Program-made: the position numbers and the translations under genes | Shown: piece by piece, positions 9,905 through 21,715 of the stretch | Layout: each line of letters opens with the position of its first letter | How positions within the stretch are numbered: the stretch's first letter is position 1 | Notes under the pieces: model-generated | The model's input: only the letters and a program-made list of their open reading frames with translations | Databases searched by the model: none | Told to the model about the DNA's origin: nothing | Assembly: GCA_030610255.1 (NCBI GenBank) | Contig: JAUWSB010000006.1 | Span: 1-32,374 of the forward strand | DNA from: Bacteroidota bacterium | GTDB lineage: Bacteria > Bacteroidota > Bacteroidia > Bacteroidales > JADFUO01 | Direction: 5' to 3' | Length of the DNA: 32,374 nt

Positions 9905-10561
9905 ATGATTAGTCCAAATGTATTACAATTTCTTGAATTTTTAAAAAAGAATAATAACAGGGAGTGGTTTCGTGCTAACAAGCCTTTATATGAAGAAGCA
10001 AAAGTTGAAGTTGAATCCTTTGTGAATCAATTGATTCCTGCTGTCAGAAAGTTTGATAATGAAATCGGCATACTTTCACCTAATGATTGTATGTTTAGAA
10101 TTTACAGGGATGTGAGGTTTTCAAAAGATAAATCTCCTTACAAAATCAATTTCGGAGGGTTTATTACAAAAGGCGGAAGAAGAGCTGGTAATGCCGGCTA
10201 TTATCTTCATATTGAACCACAAAATTCATTTTTGGGAGGAGGAATATATATGCCGGCAGGAGCTTCGTTAAAAGCTATCAGGCAGGAAATCTATTATAAT
10301 ATTGATGAGTTTAGAAATATCATAAATGATAATGATTTTATCAAGAATTTCAGGCAATTGGAAGGTGAAAAACTCGTCAGACCTCCGAAAGATTTTCCTC
10401 CTGATTTTGAAGAAATTGAATTACTGAAGTTTAAAAGTTATGTTGTATTACATCCATTATCTGACAAAATTCTTCTATCTGAAGACTTGCAAAATTTTGT
10501 CATTAAAATCTTTAAATCAATGCTATCATTAAATCATTTTATTAACAGGGCTTTGGAATGA
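9905..10561 (+). CDS. DUF2461 family protein (TIGR02453-like)
   Basis: LEFLKKNNNREWFRANKPLYEEAK, FRIYRDVRFSKDKSPYKINFGGFI and GGGIYMPAGASLKAIRQEIYYN motifs. Confidence 0.92.
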   Translation: MISPNVLQFLEFLKKNNNREWFRANKPLYEEAKVEVESFVNQLIPAVRKFDNEIGILSPNDCMFRIYRDVRFSKDKSPYKINFGGFITKGGRRAGNAGYYLHIEPQNSFLGGGIYMPAGASLKAIRQEIYYNIDEFRNIINDNDFIKNFRQLEGEKLVRPPKDFPPDFEEIELLKFKSYVVLHPLSDKILLSEDLQNFVIKIFKSMLSLNHFINRALE

Positions 10562-10579
10562 ACAAAGTAAAAGTGACTA

Positions 10580-10643
10580 AATAAAAGTAAAAATTTTCAT
10601 ATAAAATAAACTACTTTTAAGGTTTTTTTTATTATCTTTGAAG
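10580..10643 (+). promoter_or_regulatory. Putative Bacteroidetes-type promoter upstream of the HEPN/MNT pair
   Basis: AT-rich segment ending TTATTATCTTTGAAGCATG, with a TAnnTTTG-like -7 element just before the ATG at 10645. Confidence 0.45.
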
Positions 10644-10644
10644 C

Positions 10645-11037
10645 ATGACTAAAGATGACCATATAAATTATTGGGTGAAGACTGCTGAAAATGATTGGGA
10701 TACTGTTAACTATCTTTTCAAAGGGAAAAAATACGTTTACTGCTTATTTTTTGCACATCTAACGTTGGAGAAACTTATCAAAGCACATTGGGTAAAGGAC
10801 AATGAAGATAATTACCCACCCAAAACGCATAATTTGGTTTATTTGTTAAGCCAAACAAATCTTGATTTTAATATGGATGAAATAAAATATTTAGAAAAAA
10901 TTAATGATTTTCAAATTGAGGGTAGGTATCCTGATTATTTAATGAAAATTAATAAAATCACTAATTTGTCTTTTACAAAATCAATTTTAGATAAAATTAA
11001 AACAATCAGAAAATGCTTGATAGAAAAGTTGCAATAG
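10645..11037 (+). CDS. HEPN domain-containing protein
   Basis: 130 aa; ENDWDTVNYLF, CLFFAHLTLEKLIKAHWV, FQIEGRYPDYL. Overlaps the following MNT ORF. Confidence 0.88.
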   Translation: MTKDDHINYWVKTAENDWDTVNYLFKGKKYVYCLFFAHLTLEKLIKAHWVKDNEDNYPPKTHNLVYLLSQTNLDFNMDEIKYLEKINDFQIEGRYPDYLMKINKITNLSFTKSILDKIKTIRKCLIEKLQ

Positions 11038-11339
11038 AAAAAGTTGATAACTTTATTAAAGAAATAAAATTGTCAGGATTAAATATAAAAAGAGCCATAT
11101 TGTTTGGCTCATTTGCAAAGGGTAATCAACGTGAATATTCTGATATTGATGTTGCTTTAGCTGCAGATGAATTTATTGGTTTTGGTTTTATTGATAGAGA
11201 TTATTTTGCAGAAATCAATATCAAGGACGAATATATGCTCATTGAAACCAAAACCTATCCCACCGATTATTTTGAAAAAGGCGACCCATTTATTGATGAG
11301 ATAAAAAAGACAGGAATTGAGATAAGAATTAACCATTAA
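11013..11339 (+). CDS. Minimal nucleotidyltransferase (MNT) protein
   Basis: GSFAKGNQREYSDIDVAL = GS-X10-DxD nucleotidyltransferase motif. Overlaps the upstream HEPN ORF by 25 nt. Confidence 0.9.
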   Translation: MLDRKVAIEKVDNFIKEIKLSGLNIKRAILFGSFAKGNQREYSDIDVALAADEFIGFGFIDRDYFAEINIKDEYMLIETKTYPTDYFEKGDPFIDEIKKTGIEIRINH

Positions 11340-11344
11340 TCCTT

Positions 11345-11390
11345 AATCCGTAAATCGTAATCCGTAATCCGTAAATCGTAATCCGTAATC
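11345..11390. repeat. Short tandem repeat, about 21-bp unit (aatccgtaaatcgtaatccgt)
   Basis: Two consecutive units read directly. Followed by two copies of taccgttaactgatt at 11400-11414 and 11421-11435. Confidence 0.85.
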
Positions 11391-11643
11391 CCATTTCCAT
11401 ACCGTTAACTGATTTATTTTTACCGTTAACTGATTCTTCCTTTACTTTTGAGATTAGATTAATTAATTTTATGAACAATTATCATTTGTTTTGTATTTTT
11501 TGGTATTTTAACACCCTTGGAGTGTTGTGTTTAAAAAAAAAGTAAATTTTTTCATACAAAATAAACCGCCTTCAGGGGTTTTTTATTTTTGGAGTAAATG
11601 GGTATTGTATTTGGTTATTGGGAATGATTATATAATGAAATTT

Positions 11644-11671
11644 GCGACACGAAGTTAGCGACACGAAGTTA
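11644..11671. repeat. Tandem duplication gcgacacgaagtta x2, followed by GCCCGCATGGGCCCGTATGGG
   Basis: Direct reading; adjacent small palindromes at 11672-11692. Confidence 0.8.
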
Positions 11672-11801
11672 GCCCGCATGGGCCCGTATGGGAAATTCGA
11701 AATTTGGAAAAAACTTTTTTTAACAGCCTAATTTCAAATTTCTAATTTCTGAACATGAAGTACTAATATTATTAAAAATTAAGCTTTAAATAATTATCAT
11801 C

Positions 11802-13781
<1,980 letters not shown>

Positions 13782-13956
13782 TTAAATTAAATATATTTAC
13801 AAAAGTAACAATTATTTATCAAATAAATTGTATAAAATACCAGTAAAATCAATGTTTTTATTAACATTTTAATGTGGAAATCTATTAGCGGAATTAAAAA
13901 AAGATATTTGTCTTATAAAGTAAGGATGTGAGAATATGTCATAATAAGTATCTTGT

Positions 13957-15645
13957 TTAAAATGAATAAGTTATACCAGCAATAAAATTGAATTGCTGAA
14001 CAGGATAATTATACCATTTTTGATATTGTAAATTTCCTATGTTATTAAAGTTGACAAATGCAGAAAATATTTTAGTTATTCTATACTCAAATCCAAGGTT
14101 TAAATCAATCCATCCCTTAATTTCTTCAGAAATTTCTGCGTTATTATTAAAAGTTCTGGCAAAAATTTTACTGTAAGCAAATATTTCTGCTTTGATAATA
14201 AATTTATTTGAGATGTTGTAATTTGCACCAAATGATATTTCAAAATCAGGTTTGTGCCAGGGCTTTAATTCCTTATCCATTGTATATTTATTGAAAGCCG
14301 CACTGAAATTCAATTTTATCTTCTCCTTTTTTTGATAAAAAATTTCAGCTTTAACTTTTAACAGGCTAATATCATCAAAAACTACATTAAATGTATTGTT
14401 CAGAATATTGGAAGTGTCATTTACGAAAAACGGCATATTATCAATTAATGAATTGGATAAACAAACATTAAAATCAAGAGTTTCAAACAAATTTCCGTTT
14501 AATCCACCAAATACTTCAAATTTATTATTTGAATATTCTAAAGGAATTGTTGAGATGATGAATGGATTTTTGTCACTCAGTATTTTAAATGAATTTTTGT
14601 TAAGTTCTCCTTTCACGCCAACATAAGCAATTAAATTTTTGGGAACAACAACAACTTCTGCTTTAGCTATTGGGTAAAAATGAAATTTAGTTGTACTGTC
14701 AAGCTCTATAGATGCATCTAAACCCAAATAAAATTTATATTGATTGAAATCGGTTCTGATAAAAGGCAGAAAACGAACAACAGTACTGTTATTGGTTTTT
14801 AAGCTATCGGTGTTGTTATAATAATTAATATCGGCAATCAATCCTAAATTTTGATTTTCGGTAAGATTGAACAGTTTAAAATTTTTATCAAGTTTTGTTT
14901 TAAAATAAATGTTTTGTTCATTTGTTTCATAAAAATCAGCAAGGTAATAATAGTCTAATTCAAATAAATGGTTTAATTTTTTAGAATTCAGATAATTGCT
15001 TTGAATTTTAAGATTTGTTCCTGCAATTTGAAACCTTTGTTTTATATCATCTTTTGAGAAAGTAGTGTCGGGAAAATCTTCGGGTTTGTAGCCGTAAAAA
15101 TGCACTACATTTCGTTTGTAAAAAATATTTGCTGAAAAAGTATGGTTTCTAAAAAACTTTTTTCCGTAAACACTTGCTTCGTTATTGCTGAATGCACTGT
15201 TGGCATAATTTTTAATATCACCATTTGACGAAATATGTTTAAGATGAACTCCGAAAGATAAATCTTTAGAACGAAGGCTGTTTGCAAAAAATTCAAAATA
15301 TGGAGTTATATAATTTCCAAATCCTGCTTTTACTAAATTTCTGTAAAGTTTTGATTGACGATCGCCTGAAATTTTTGCTGGTTTTATAGGTTCAAGCTGA
15401 ATTTTGGTATTCATCTTTTTTGGGTTGATACTATATGTAAGTATGGGCATTGTAATGTCTTCACCGGATATTTTAGGATTGATGTTGATTTTATATGCTT
15501 TGGAAATGCTTGGCTTGTATAAACCGATTATTGTAACTTCTTCTGAGTGTGTTTGTTGTTGCGGAACTGCTTTATTTCCAAAAAAACTTATCAGAATTAC
15601 AGTCAGTAAAATTGATTTACCAAAGATGTTCGAATATTTTATCAT
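13957..15645 (-). CDS. TonB-dependent-receptor-like outer membrane beta-barrel protein
   Basis: Signal peptide and barrel-like alternating pattern ending in YSF. Located just downstream of a large TPR gene on the same strand. Confidence 0.65.
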   Translation of the reverse strand: MIKYSNIFGKSILLTVILISFFGNKAVPQQQTHSEEVTIIGLYKPSISKAYKININPKISGEDITMPILTYSINPKKMNTKIQLEPIKPAKISGDRQSKLYRNLVKAGFGNYITPYFEFFANSLRSKDLSFGVHLKHISSNGDIKNYANSAFSNNEASVYGKKFFRNHTFSANIFYKRNVVHFYGYKPEDFPDTTFSKDDIKQRFQIAGTNLKIQSNYLNSKKLNHLFELDYYYLADFYETNEQNIYFKTKLDKNFKLFNLTENQNLGLIADINYYNNTDSLKTNNSTVVRFLPFIRTDFNQYKFYLGLDASIELDSTTKFHFYPIAKAEVVVVPKNLIAYVGVKGELNKNSFKILSDKNPFIISTIPLEYSNNKFEVFGGLNGNLFETLDFNVCLSNSLIDNMPFFVNDTSNILNNTFNVVFDDISLLKVKAEIFYQKKEKIKLNFSAAFNKYTMDKELKPWHKPDFEISFGANYNISNKFIIKAEIFAYSKIFARTFNNNAEISEEIKGWIDLNLGFEYRITKIFSAFVNFNNIGNLQYQKWYNYPVQQFNFIAGITYSF

Positions 15646-15667
15646 TATTGTTAATTTATAAGATTAG

Positions 15668-15687
15668 CACTATGCTTTAGCATGGTG
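15668..15687. repeat. Solo REP-like palindrome, same family as at 6727-6746
   Basis: agattagCACTATGCtttaGCATGGTGgct matches cagattagCACCATGCtttaGCATGGTGgac. Confidence 0.85.
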
Positions 15688-15796
15688 GCTTAATAAACAA
15701 AAACATTTATCAATAAGTTGACTTTAGTCAACTTTCCTTAGCCTCTTTTCTAATATTAATTTTATTTCTAAATAATCACATCTGAAAGTTTTAACC

Positions 15797-15832
15797 ATTT
15801 TCCAATTTCCAATTTCCAATTTCTAATTTCCA
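15797..15832. repeat. Short tandem repeat (tttccaa)n
   Basis: ttttccaatttccaatttccaatttctaatttcc read directly. Confidence 0.8.
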
Positions 15833-15845
15833 TCATTCCATTCTT

Positions 15846-18800
15846 CTATTCTTCAATATCTTCCTCCTCAACTTGTATTTCCTGATTTTCTTTTTCTAAT
15901 ATATCATTCAGTTTTTTAGTAGCAATTTCGCTCAATTCAGGTCCTTCGTAATTATCAATTATGCTCTGTAATGTTTGTTTTGCCTGAAATGTGTTATCCA
16001 GTTCAATATAAATGTCAGCCAGCAAAATAAATGTTTTAGCTACCCAATAATCATACGAAGAATAATGGTCAACCAGTTCAAACACTGTTTTTTCAGCTTC
16101 CTTGTATTTTCCTGTTTCAAATAAAATCAGGGCGACATAATATTGTGATTCCGCCCCGGTTTCACTGTCAATAAGTTTATTTGTAATATTAAATTCTTTT
16201 TTTGCGTTGCCAAGATCTCCTAATGCCATGTATGAGTTTGCCAGTGTAAAGTGTGCTTCAATAATCTGCTCATTGCTAACTTTTTCGGTTCTGAGTAATT
16301 TATGTGCAGCAGTAATTGTTTTATCATAATTATTCAAAAGATAATTACACCTCATCTGACCTTCAATTGCATTAATGATGCTTGTTTTATCTTCGGCATT
16401 TTCTTCCATGCCAATATAATTCTGAAGGGCAGATTCGTAATTTCTAAAATTAAAATTGATATAAGCGGCTTTGACGAGGGCTTTTCCCGTAAATTGAGTT
16501 TCAGGATGGTTTATTACAAATTTGTATCCTGTTAAAGCATTGGTCAAAGAGTCGCGTTTGAATTCACATTCGGCTTTGTAGTAATTGACGTTAATTGCAA
16601 AAGCACCGTTAGGGAATTTCTGAATATAATCAGTAAAAGTTGAGATGGCTTTTTCATAATTCCCGTCAAAGTATTGATTTTCAGCAGCAATATATGTCAT
16701 TGAATCCTGCTCGGAAACAGTGATACTAACAAAACTTAGATTTTCTGCGTATTTATAAAATTCATTTACTTTGTTAATATCAATGTAGATATTACGAAGA
16801 CTTATCAATGCTTCCTGCGATTCGGATGCGCCCGGGTAATTTGTTATTACCTTTTTTAAAGTTTTTATAGCAAGATCATTTTGGTCGTTGTTGTAATATA
16901 TCATACCGGTTTTGAGCAACGATTTTCTTGCATAATTGCTTTTTGGTCTGGTTTTTACTAATTTATCAAAATAAACAATAGCTTCACGGTTGTTATTCAG
17001 AAGGATGTTTGTAATTGCAATTTCATACAGGGCATCATCATAATAAGGTGAGTTTTTATAGTTTCCGGTTAATTTCTTTAAAATACTGATTTTTTTTGTA
17101 AGCTTGCCCAAAGCCCCGTTTGACAATGCTTCCTGAAATAAAGCATAATCACGATCAGCTTGTTTTAAATTAAATGCTTTGTTGTAATAGGTAATTGCTT
17201 CGTTAAATTTAGAATTGATAAAATAACAATCGCCTAATCTCAGGTAAACATCATTTACTAATTTTAAATTTTTATCAGTTTTGTGAGCTGTAAATTTTTT
17301 AAATTGTATAATTGCTTTTGAATATTCTTTTTTATCGAAATAAATATAACCGAGATTATAAAAAGCCGTGTAATAAATAGGTAACTCCTTAGCTCCCTGT
17401 GAAGATAAAAAGTTATTATAGTATTTATCGGCGCCCCAGTAATTTGATAATCTGTAAAACGCATCACCAATCCAGAAATTTGCTTCTGCAGTGATAGATT
17501 TATTATAATTGTATTTTAATGATTTTGTAAAAAGTTCAATAGCATCCTTGTATTTTTTGTCATTAAATAATTCAATTCCTCTGTAGAAAGCAATTTTTTG
17601 GTAAGCTTCATTTAATTCTTCATTTTTAGATTTGATATTTTCAAATGAAGTCAGTGCAGCTTTATAGTTCTTTGTTGATAAAAATAATTGAATAAGGTAG
17701 CTGTATGCTTCATCAACCCTGTCGGAACCGGGATAATCCCTGATGTATTGCTCTAATGATTTAATGGCTTCGTTGTAAGGATCGTGTGATATTTCAATTG
17801 AGAGTTTCGCATAATTAAACAAAGCATCTTCTTTTATCTGTTTATCAAAATCAAATTTATAGGCAGATAAAAAGGCATTTCTGGAAAATTTCTTTTGCCC
17901 TGTTTCAACATAGCAATCACCGAGAAGATAATAAGCATTTTGTGATAATGAATCATTAATAGTAATAACCTTCTGAAAATCATAAATTGCTTTTTGGTAT
18001 TTCCCGTTTTTATAATTAGTGAATCCAAGTTGGTAATAATCATCACGCCCGATAGTCCCTCTTGAAGTTCTTTCATAAATATCAAAATAATATAATGCTT
18101 TTTCATAGTCTGAATTTCTATAATAAGCATCTCCTATTAATCGTGCTATTTCGGGCTTTCTTTTACTTGTAGCCGATTCAAACATAGGAGGAGCAATTTC
18201 AAGAATTTTATCATAATCTCCCTGGAAATAATAAATATGAACAATATAATATGGAATTATTTTTTTGAAAGTTCTGTCGTCCGATAATTTATTAAAACCT
18301 TCTAAAGCTGCATCATAATTGCCATCATTATATTCAATATGAGCGTAATAGTAAGTTGCCGGACCTTTATATTTTGATTCTTTGTCCTTGATTTGCGAAA
18401 AGGCATTCCTGGCATTTTTTATATCTTTGGTTTTAAGATAGGAATAACCGGTTTTGAAATAATATTCAAGCTTTTCATCCTTGGTTAAATCATACCTGTC
18501 AACTTTTCTGAACGATTCAATTGCTTTTTTGTAATGTTTATCATTAAACTGAAGTTTACCGAGATAGAAGTATATACGCTTAATTTTTGTATTTGCAGGA
18601 TGATTTTTTATAAATTCCTTTAATTTATATTCAGCATCCTGATTATTGAGTTCCATTGCACAAACAGCATCATAATACCCGGCATTTGTTTTTATTTCCG
18701 TATTTTCTTCTTTAAGTGCTTCAATAACATTTAAAAATGTTTTTTGTGCTGCTCCGAATTTTTGCTTGTTAAACAGTTCAACAGCCAGGCTGTATTCAGC

Positions 18801-18902
18801 CCCGGGATTATTATAAACAGCAGTTTGCTGAGCAATTGAAACTTTTAAAAATCCAGGAAAAATAATAATGGAAAACAGAAGTATGGCAAAAATTTTCTTC
18901 AT
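15846..18902 (-). CDS. Large tetratricopeptide repeat protein
   Basis: 1018 aa; many TPR-like units (e.g. AIESFRKVDRYDLTKDEKLEYYFKTGYSYLKTKDI), signal peptide. Confidence 0.92.
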   Translation of the reverse strand: MKKIFAILLFSIIIFPGFLKVSIAQQTAVYNNPGAEYSLAVELFNKQKFGAAQKTFLNVIEALKEENTEIKTNAGYYDAVCAMELNNQDAEYKLKEFIKNHPANTKIKRIYFYLGKLQFNDKHYKKAIESFRKVDRYDLTKDEKLEYYFKTGYSYLKTKDIKNARNAFSQIKDKESKYKGPATYYYAHIEYNDGNYDAALEGFNKLSDDRTFKKIIPYYIVHIYYFQGDYDKILEIAPPMFESATSKRKPEIARLIGDAYYRNSDYEKALYYFDIYERTSRGTIGRDDYYQLGFTNYKNGKYQKAIYDFQKVITINDSLSQNAYYLLGDCYVETGQKKFSRNAFLSAYKFDFDKQIKEDALFNYAKLSIEISHDPYNEAIKSLEQYIRDYPGSDRVDEAYSYLIQLFLSTKNYKAALTSFENIKSKNEELNEAYQKIAFYRGIELFNDKKYKDAIELFTKSLKYNYNKSITAEANFWIGDAFYRLSNYWGADKYYNNFLSSQGAKELPIYYTAFYNLGYIYFDKKEYSKAIIQFKKFTAHKTDKNLKLVNDVYLRLGDCYFINSKFNEAITYYNKAFNLKQADRDYALFQEALSNGALGKLTKKISILKKLTGNYKNSPYYDDALYEIAITNILLNNNREAIVYFDKLVKTRPKSNYARKSLLKTGMIYYNNDQNDLAIKTLKKVITNYPGASESQEALISLRNIYIDINKVNEFYKYAENLSFVSITVSEQDSMTYIAAENQYFDGNYEKAISTFTDYIQKFPNGAFAINVNYYKAECEFKRDSLTNALTGYKFVINHPETQFTGKALVKAAYINFNFRNYESALQNYIGMEENAEDKTSIINAIEGQMRCNYLLNNYDKTITAAHKLLRTEKVSNEQIIEAHFTLANSYMALGDLGNAKKEFNITNKLIDSETGAESQYYVALILFETGKYKEAEKTVFELVDHYSSYDYWVAKTFILLADIYIELDNTFQAKQTLQSIIDNYEGPELSEIATKKLNDILEKENQEIQVEEEDIEE

Positions 18903-19046
18903 ATTAAATATAATTTAGCGAATAAAAATAGTATTTCAGTTGGCAGTATTTTATAAAACTTAACTGATTTATCAACAAAATTGTCTTGACAACTTATAAC
19001 GAAGGATAGTGTGAGATATTTTTTAGATGAGCGGAAGTTATTTAAT

Positions 19047-19080
19047 ACTCATCCGATGACTTGCAAGTCATCGGATGAGT
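19047..19080. repeat. 34-bp perfect palindrome
   Basis: ACTCATCCGATGACTTGCAAGTCATCGGATGAGT equals its own reverse complement. Confidence 0.95.
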
Positions 19081-19092
19081 TTGATTTCTTTT

Positions 19093-19189
19093 TTATGCTT
19101 TCTTTCCAATGAGAGAAATGGAATGTTTATTTACCGATTACCGATAACTTTTTTTATGGAGGTTTTGTGAATGTTGTTTTTTTGCTTAA
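19093..19189. repeat. About 97-bp direct repeat, copy 1 (abuts attC-like site S1)
   Basis: Shares CTTTCTTTCCAAYGAGAGAAATGGAATGTTTATTTACCGAT...TTTTGTGAATGTTGTTTTTTTGCT with copy 2 at 21678-21775. Confidence 0.9.
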
Positions 19190-19315
19190 TGGTCAGCGCT
19201 ATGCGCATGCTCCCGCTATATTGATTTGGTTTTTGAATGTAGTAAAGTTATGCTTTCTTTACTAACTTTCCAAAAAATACCGTCCTGCAGTTTAGTATAG
19301 CGCCATGTTGAGTAT
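19184..19315 (-). other. attC-like recombination site S1
   Basis: Minus-strand reading: TACTCAAC-at-GGCGCTAT ... ATAGCGC-tgacca-TTAAGC. Complementary arms GCGCTAT/ATAGCGC and an internal hairpin TAGTAAAG/CTTTACTA. Confidence 0.6.
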
Positions 19316-19322
19316 TTATAAT

Positions 19323-21449
19323 TTAATTTAAAATTATTTTCTCATTTATTAGAAAACCATTCAAAGAAACTGAAATAAAATATGCCCCAGGTTGAAGATT
19401 TGAGATATTCAAAACGTCCATTTTATTTTTATCATTAGGAAAAACTTTTGAATGAATGGGAGCGCCCTGGATATTATAAATTGACACGAGTACTGTTGTT
19501 TCTTTGGATGTCAAATATTCAATAAATATTTCATGAGTTGAAGGAATGGGAAATAGCTTGATTAATCTTGTATTTGATTTGTTTTCTTTTATGTTTGAGT
19601 CATTAATGATTGTGACTTCAATGGTATCGGATGCAATACAAATGCTATCTTGAATTTCAACCCAAAACTGATGTGTCCCGGACATATAATTAGGTGCATA
19701 TATATCAAAAAAATGACAATTTGAACTGTCCTGCCATATGTATGAGTCGAATATATCCGGAACTATCAACCTTAAAGTATCTCTGATAGAAATCGTTGTA
19801 TCGTTTCCCAAATTTATATCAGGACTCTGTAAAACTGAAACATAAATTGTGTCTGCCCCTGAACAATAATTGTCAGTAATAGCATATAACCAGTAATAAC
19901 CCGATTCATTGATTTCTAAGAATAAATTATTTGAAATTCCATTGTTCCAGCTATAGCTAATATACTGCTCATCGGGTTCGAGAATAAATGAGTTACATAC
20001 GGTTGTGTCCGGACCTAAGTTAACTATCTTTGGAAACAGGTTAATTCTGCCAAAAAAGGTGTTATACTCATTTATTACTGGAATCAATGTATCATTATTA
20101 AATATTGAATTATGTGAAAAATATCCAGCATGTATAATATTTCCACAATCATCAGCAACAAATTTCTTAGGAGCTGAATTACCCGAAGTATTTATTATTT
20201 CCTCAGCAGAAATAAGATACCCATCACTGTTATATCTGATAAAGGAATATGATATATTGGTATTACATATGAAAGTATTTTCTACCTTACAAGAATCTTC
20301 AAAAAACACCATTGAATATATTAAAGAATCTAAGAGTTGCTGGCAAAATATTGGAATGGCACCTGAAGTTGGTATTATATCTACCTGATTACACCATATA
20401 GGGACAAGATCACTATTGAACCTCCCGATTATTAGATTACGAAATATGCTAGGATTGTATTGTATTAAAGTATCATTATTAATAATTATGTTATCATGAA
20501 GAACACCTGCAACCAGAATATCTGAGTCTGGACCTTCGTAAAATGATGTAATTGGGAATTCGGAAAATACATCAGTTTCTATCAAATTTCCGGTATTGGT
20601 AAATTTAAATAAGAAGTTAAATCCCAAAATAGTAGGGAAAGTTGTATAAACTGTATCATTACTGACAAAAATAGTGTCGTTTGCATCCCCACAAACATTA
20701 AGATTACCTTCTTTGTCAACTATTATTTTCTCAATATCTGCACCAAATCTGGCCGAGTGAAAAAGTTCTATCCAATCAACAGCACCATCTAATTTAAATG
20801 AAGAAAGTGCAAGATATGGTAGGCTTTCAAATATATGAATAGTATCGTAGTTTTCGAAGACTATATAATTTGTATCACTCCAGAAATAATGATTAGTTGC
20901 AAGATATAAACGATCATTCTCAATTTGGAAATCACAGAAACTATCATCATTGTTTCCATAAACCTGACTTGTCCATAATAGGTTGCCATTTTCATTATAC
21001 TTGATCAGAAAGCAACTTGTATAACAATCTATACCTGGTTTAATTATTAGACTGTCAATTATTAGTTCATTACGATAACGCCCTGCTATATAAATACTAT
21101 TTTCTTCATCAAGTTCAATATTAATTGACAGAACACTAGCATTCTGTAAACTGTTGGATTGAACTCTAATCCATTGAAAATCACCACACCAATTATATTT
21201 TACCAGAAATGACCAGTAATTATTAGTGTACACCTGAGGTTGACCAATTACTGTATCACCAATAACAATATCGCCAATAAATTTTCCACAAACATATATG
21301 TTCTTGTTATTGTCAATTACATAATCAAATTCTCTCTGATAGTCTCCATGAATTTGATTTACCCAATCCCAATGAAAATCACTTTGGGAATATATTGTTT
21401 TCGAAATGATAATAAATAGGTAGAATAATATTATTGGATTTGGTTTCAT
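19323..21449 (-). CDS. Secreted protein with type IX secretion (por) C-terminal sorting domain
   Basis: Signal peptide; beta-propeller-like repeats; C-terminus LFPIPSTHEIFIEYL...VSIYNIQGAPIHSKVF...NLQPGAYFISVSLNGFLINEKIILN. Confidence 0.88.
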   Translation of the reverse strand: MKPNPIILFYLFIIISKTIYSQSDFHWDWVNQIHGDYQREFDYVIDNNKNIYVCGKFIGDIVIGDTVIGQPQVYTNNYWSFLVKYNWCGDFQWIRVQSNSLQNASVLSINIELDEENSIYIAGRYRNELIIDSLIIKPGIDCYTSCFLIKYNENGNLLWTSQVYGNNDDSFCDFQIENDRLYLATNHYFWSDTNYIVFENYDTIHIFESLPYLALSSFKLDGAVDWIELFHSARFGADIEKIIVDKEGNLNVCGDANDTIFVSNDTVYTTFPTILGFNFLFKFTNTGNLIETDVFSEFPITSFYEGPDSDILVAGVLHDNIIINNDTLIQYNPSIFRNLIIGRFNSDLVPIWCNQVDIIPTSGAIPIFCQQLLDSLIYSMVFFEDSCKVENTFICNTNISYSFIRYNSDGYLISAEEIINTSGNSAPKKFVADDCGNIIHAGYFSHNSIFNNDTLIPVINEYNTFFGRINLFPKIVNLGPDTTVCNSFILEPDEQYISYSWNNGISNNLFLEINESGYYWLYAITDNYCSGADTIYVSVLQSPDINLGNDTTISIRDTLRLIVPDIFDSYIWQDSSNCHFFDIYAPNYMSGTHQFWVEIQDSICIASDTIEVTIINDSNIKENKSNTRLIKLFPIPSTHEIFIEYLTSKETTVLVSIYNIQGAPIHSKVFPNDKNKMDVLNISNLQPGAYFISVSLNGFLINEKIILN

Positions 21450-21629
21450 TTAATTTATTATTACTACTAATTTGTTTATTAAACAATTTCGCCTCTTATA
21501 ATTGTATATAATATCCAAATACGTCATCTATTTTACAATTATTATTGTTTTTTATTTCTTACAAATATAATACTTTTATAAATATATAAATCATCATCCT
21601 GAAATTTGATACATTTCCGAGCCTCTTAT

Positions 21630-21715
21630 ATAAACATTCCATTTCTATAAAACCTACAGAGGAACGTAATTTCAACTTTATACTTTCTTTCCAACGAGAG
21701 AAATGGAATGTTTAT
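21630..21715. repeat. 17-bp perfect inverted repeat
   Basis: ATAAACATTCCATTTCT (21630-21646) is the reverse complement of AGAAATGGAATGTTTAT (21699-21715). Confidence 0.9.

Noticed and set aside
11345-11435. Possible CRISPR array
   Set aside because: Units are contiguous, about 21 bp, with no unique spacers. It is a short tandem repeat.
18991-19090. Further attC-like site beyond S1 (cttataacgaagg..., containing the 34-bp palindrome)
   Set aside because: Has a CG^TTATAAG-like core in reverse complement, but no matching opposite core or cassette-end complement was found.
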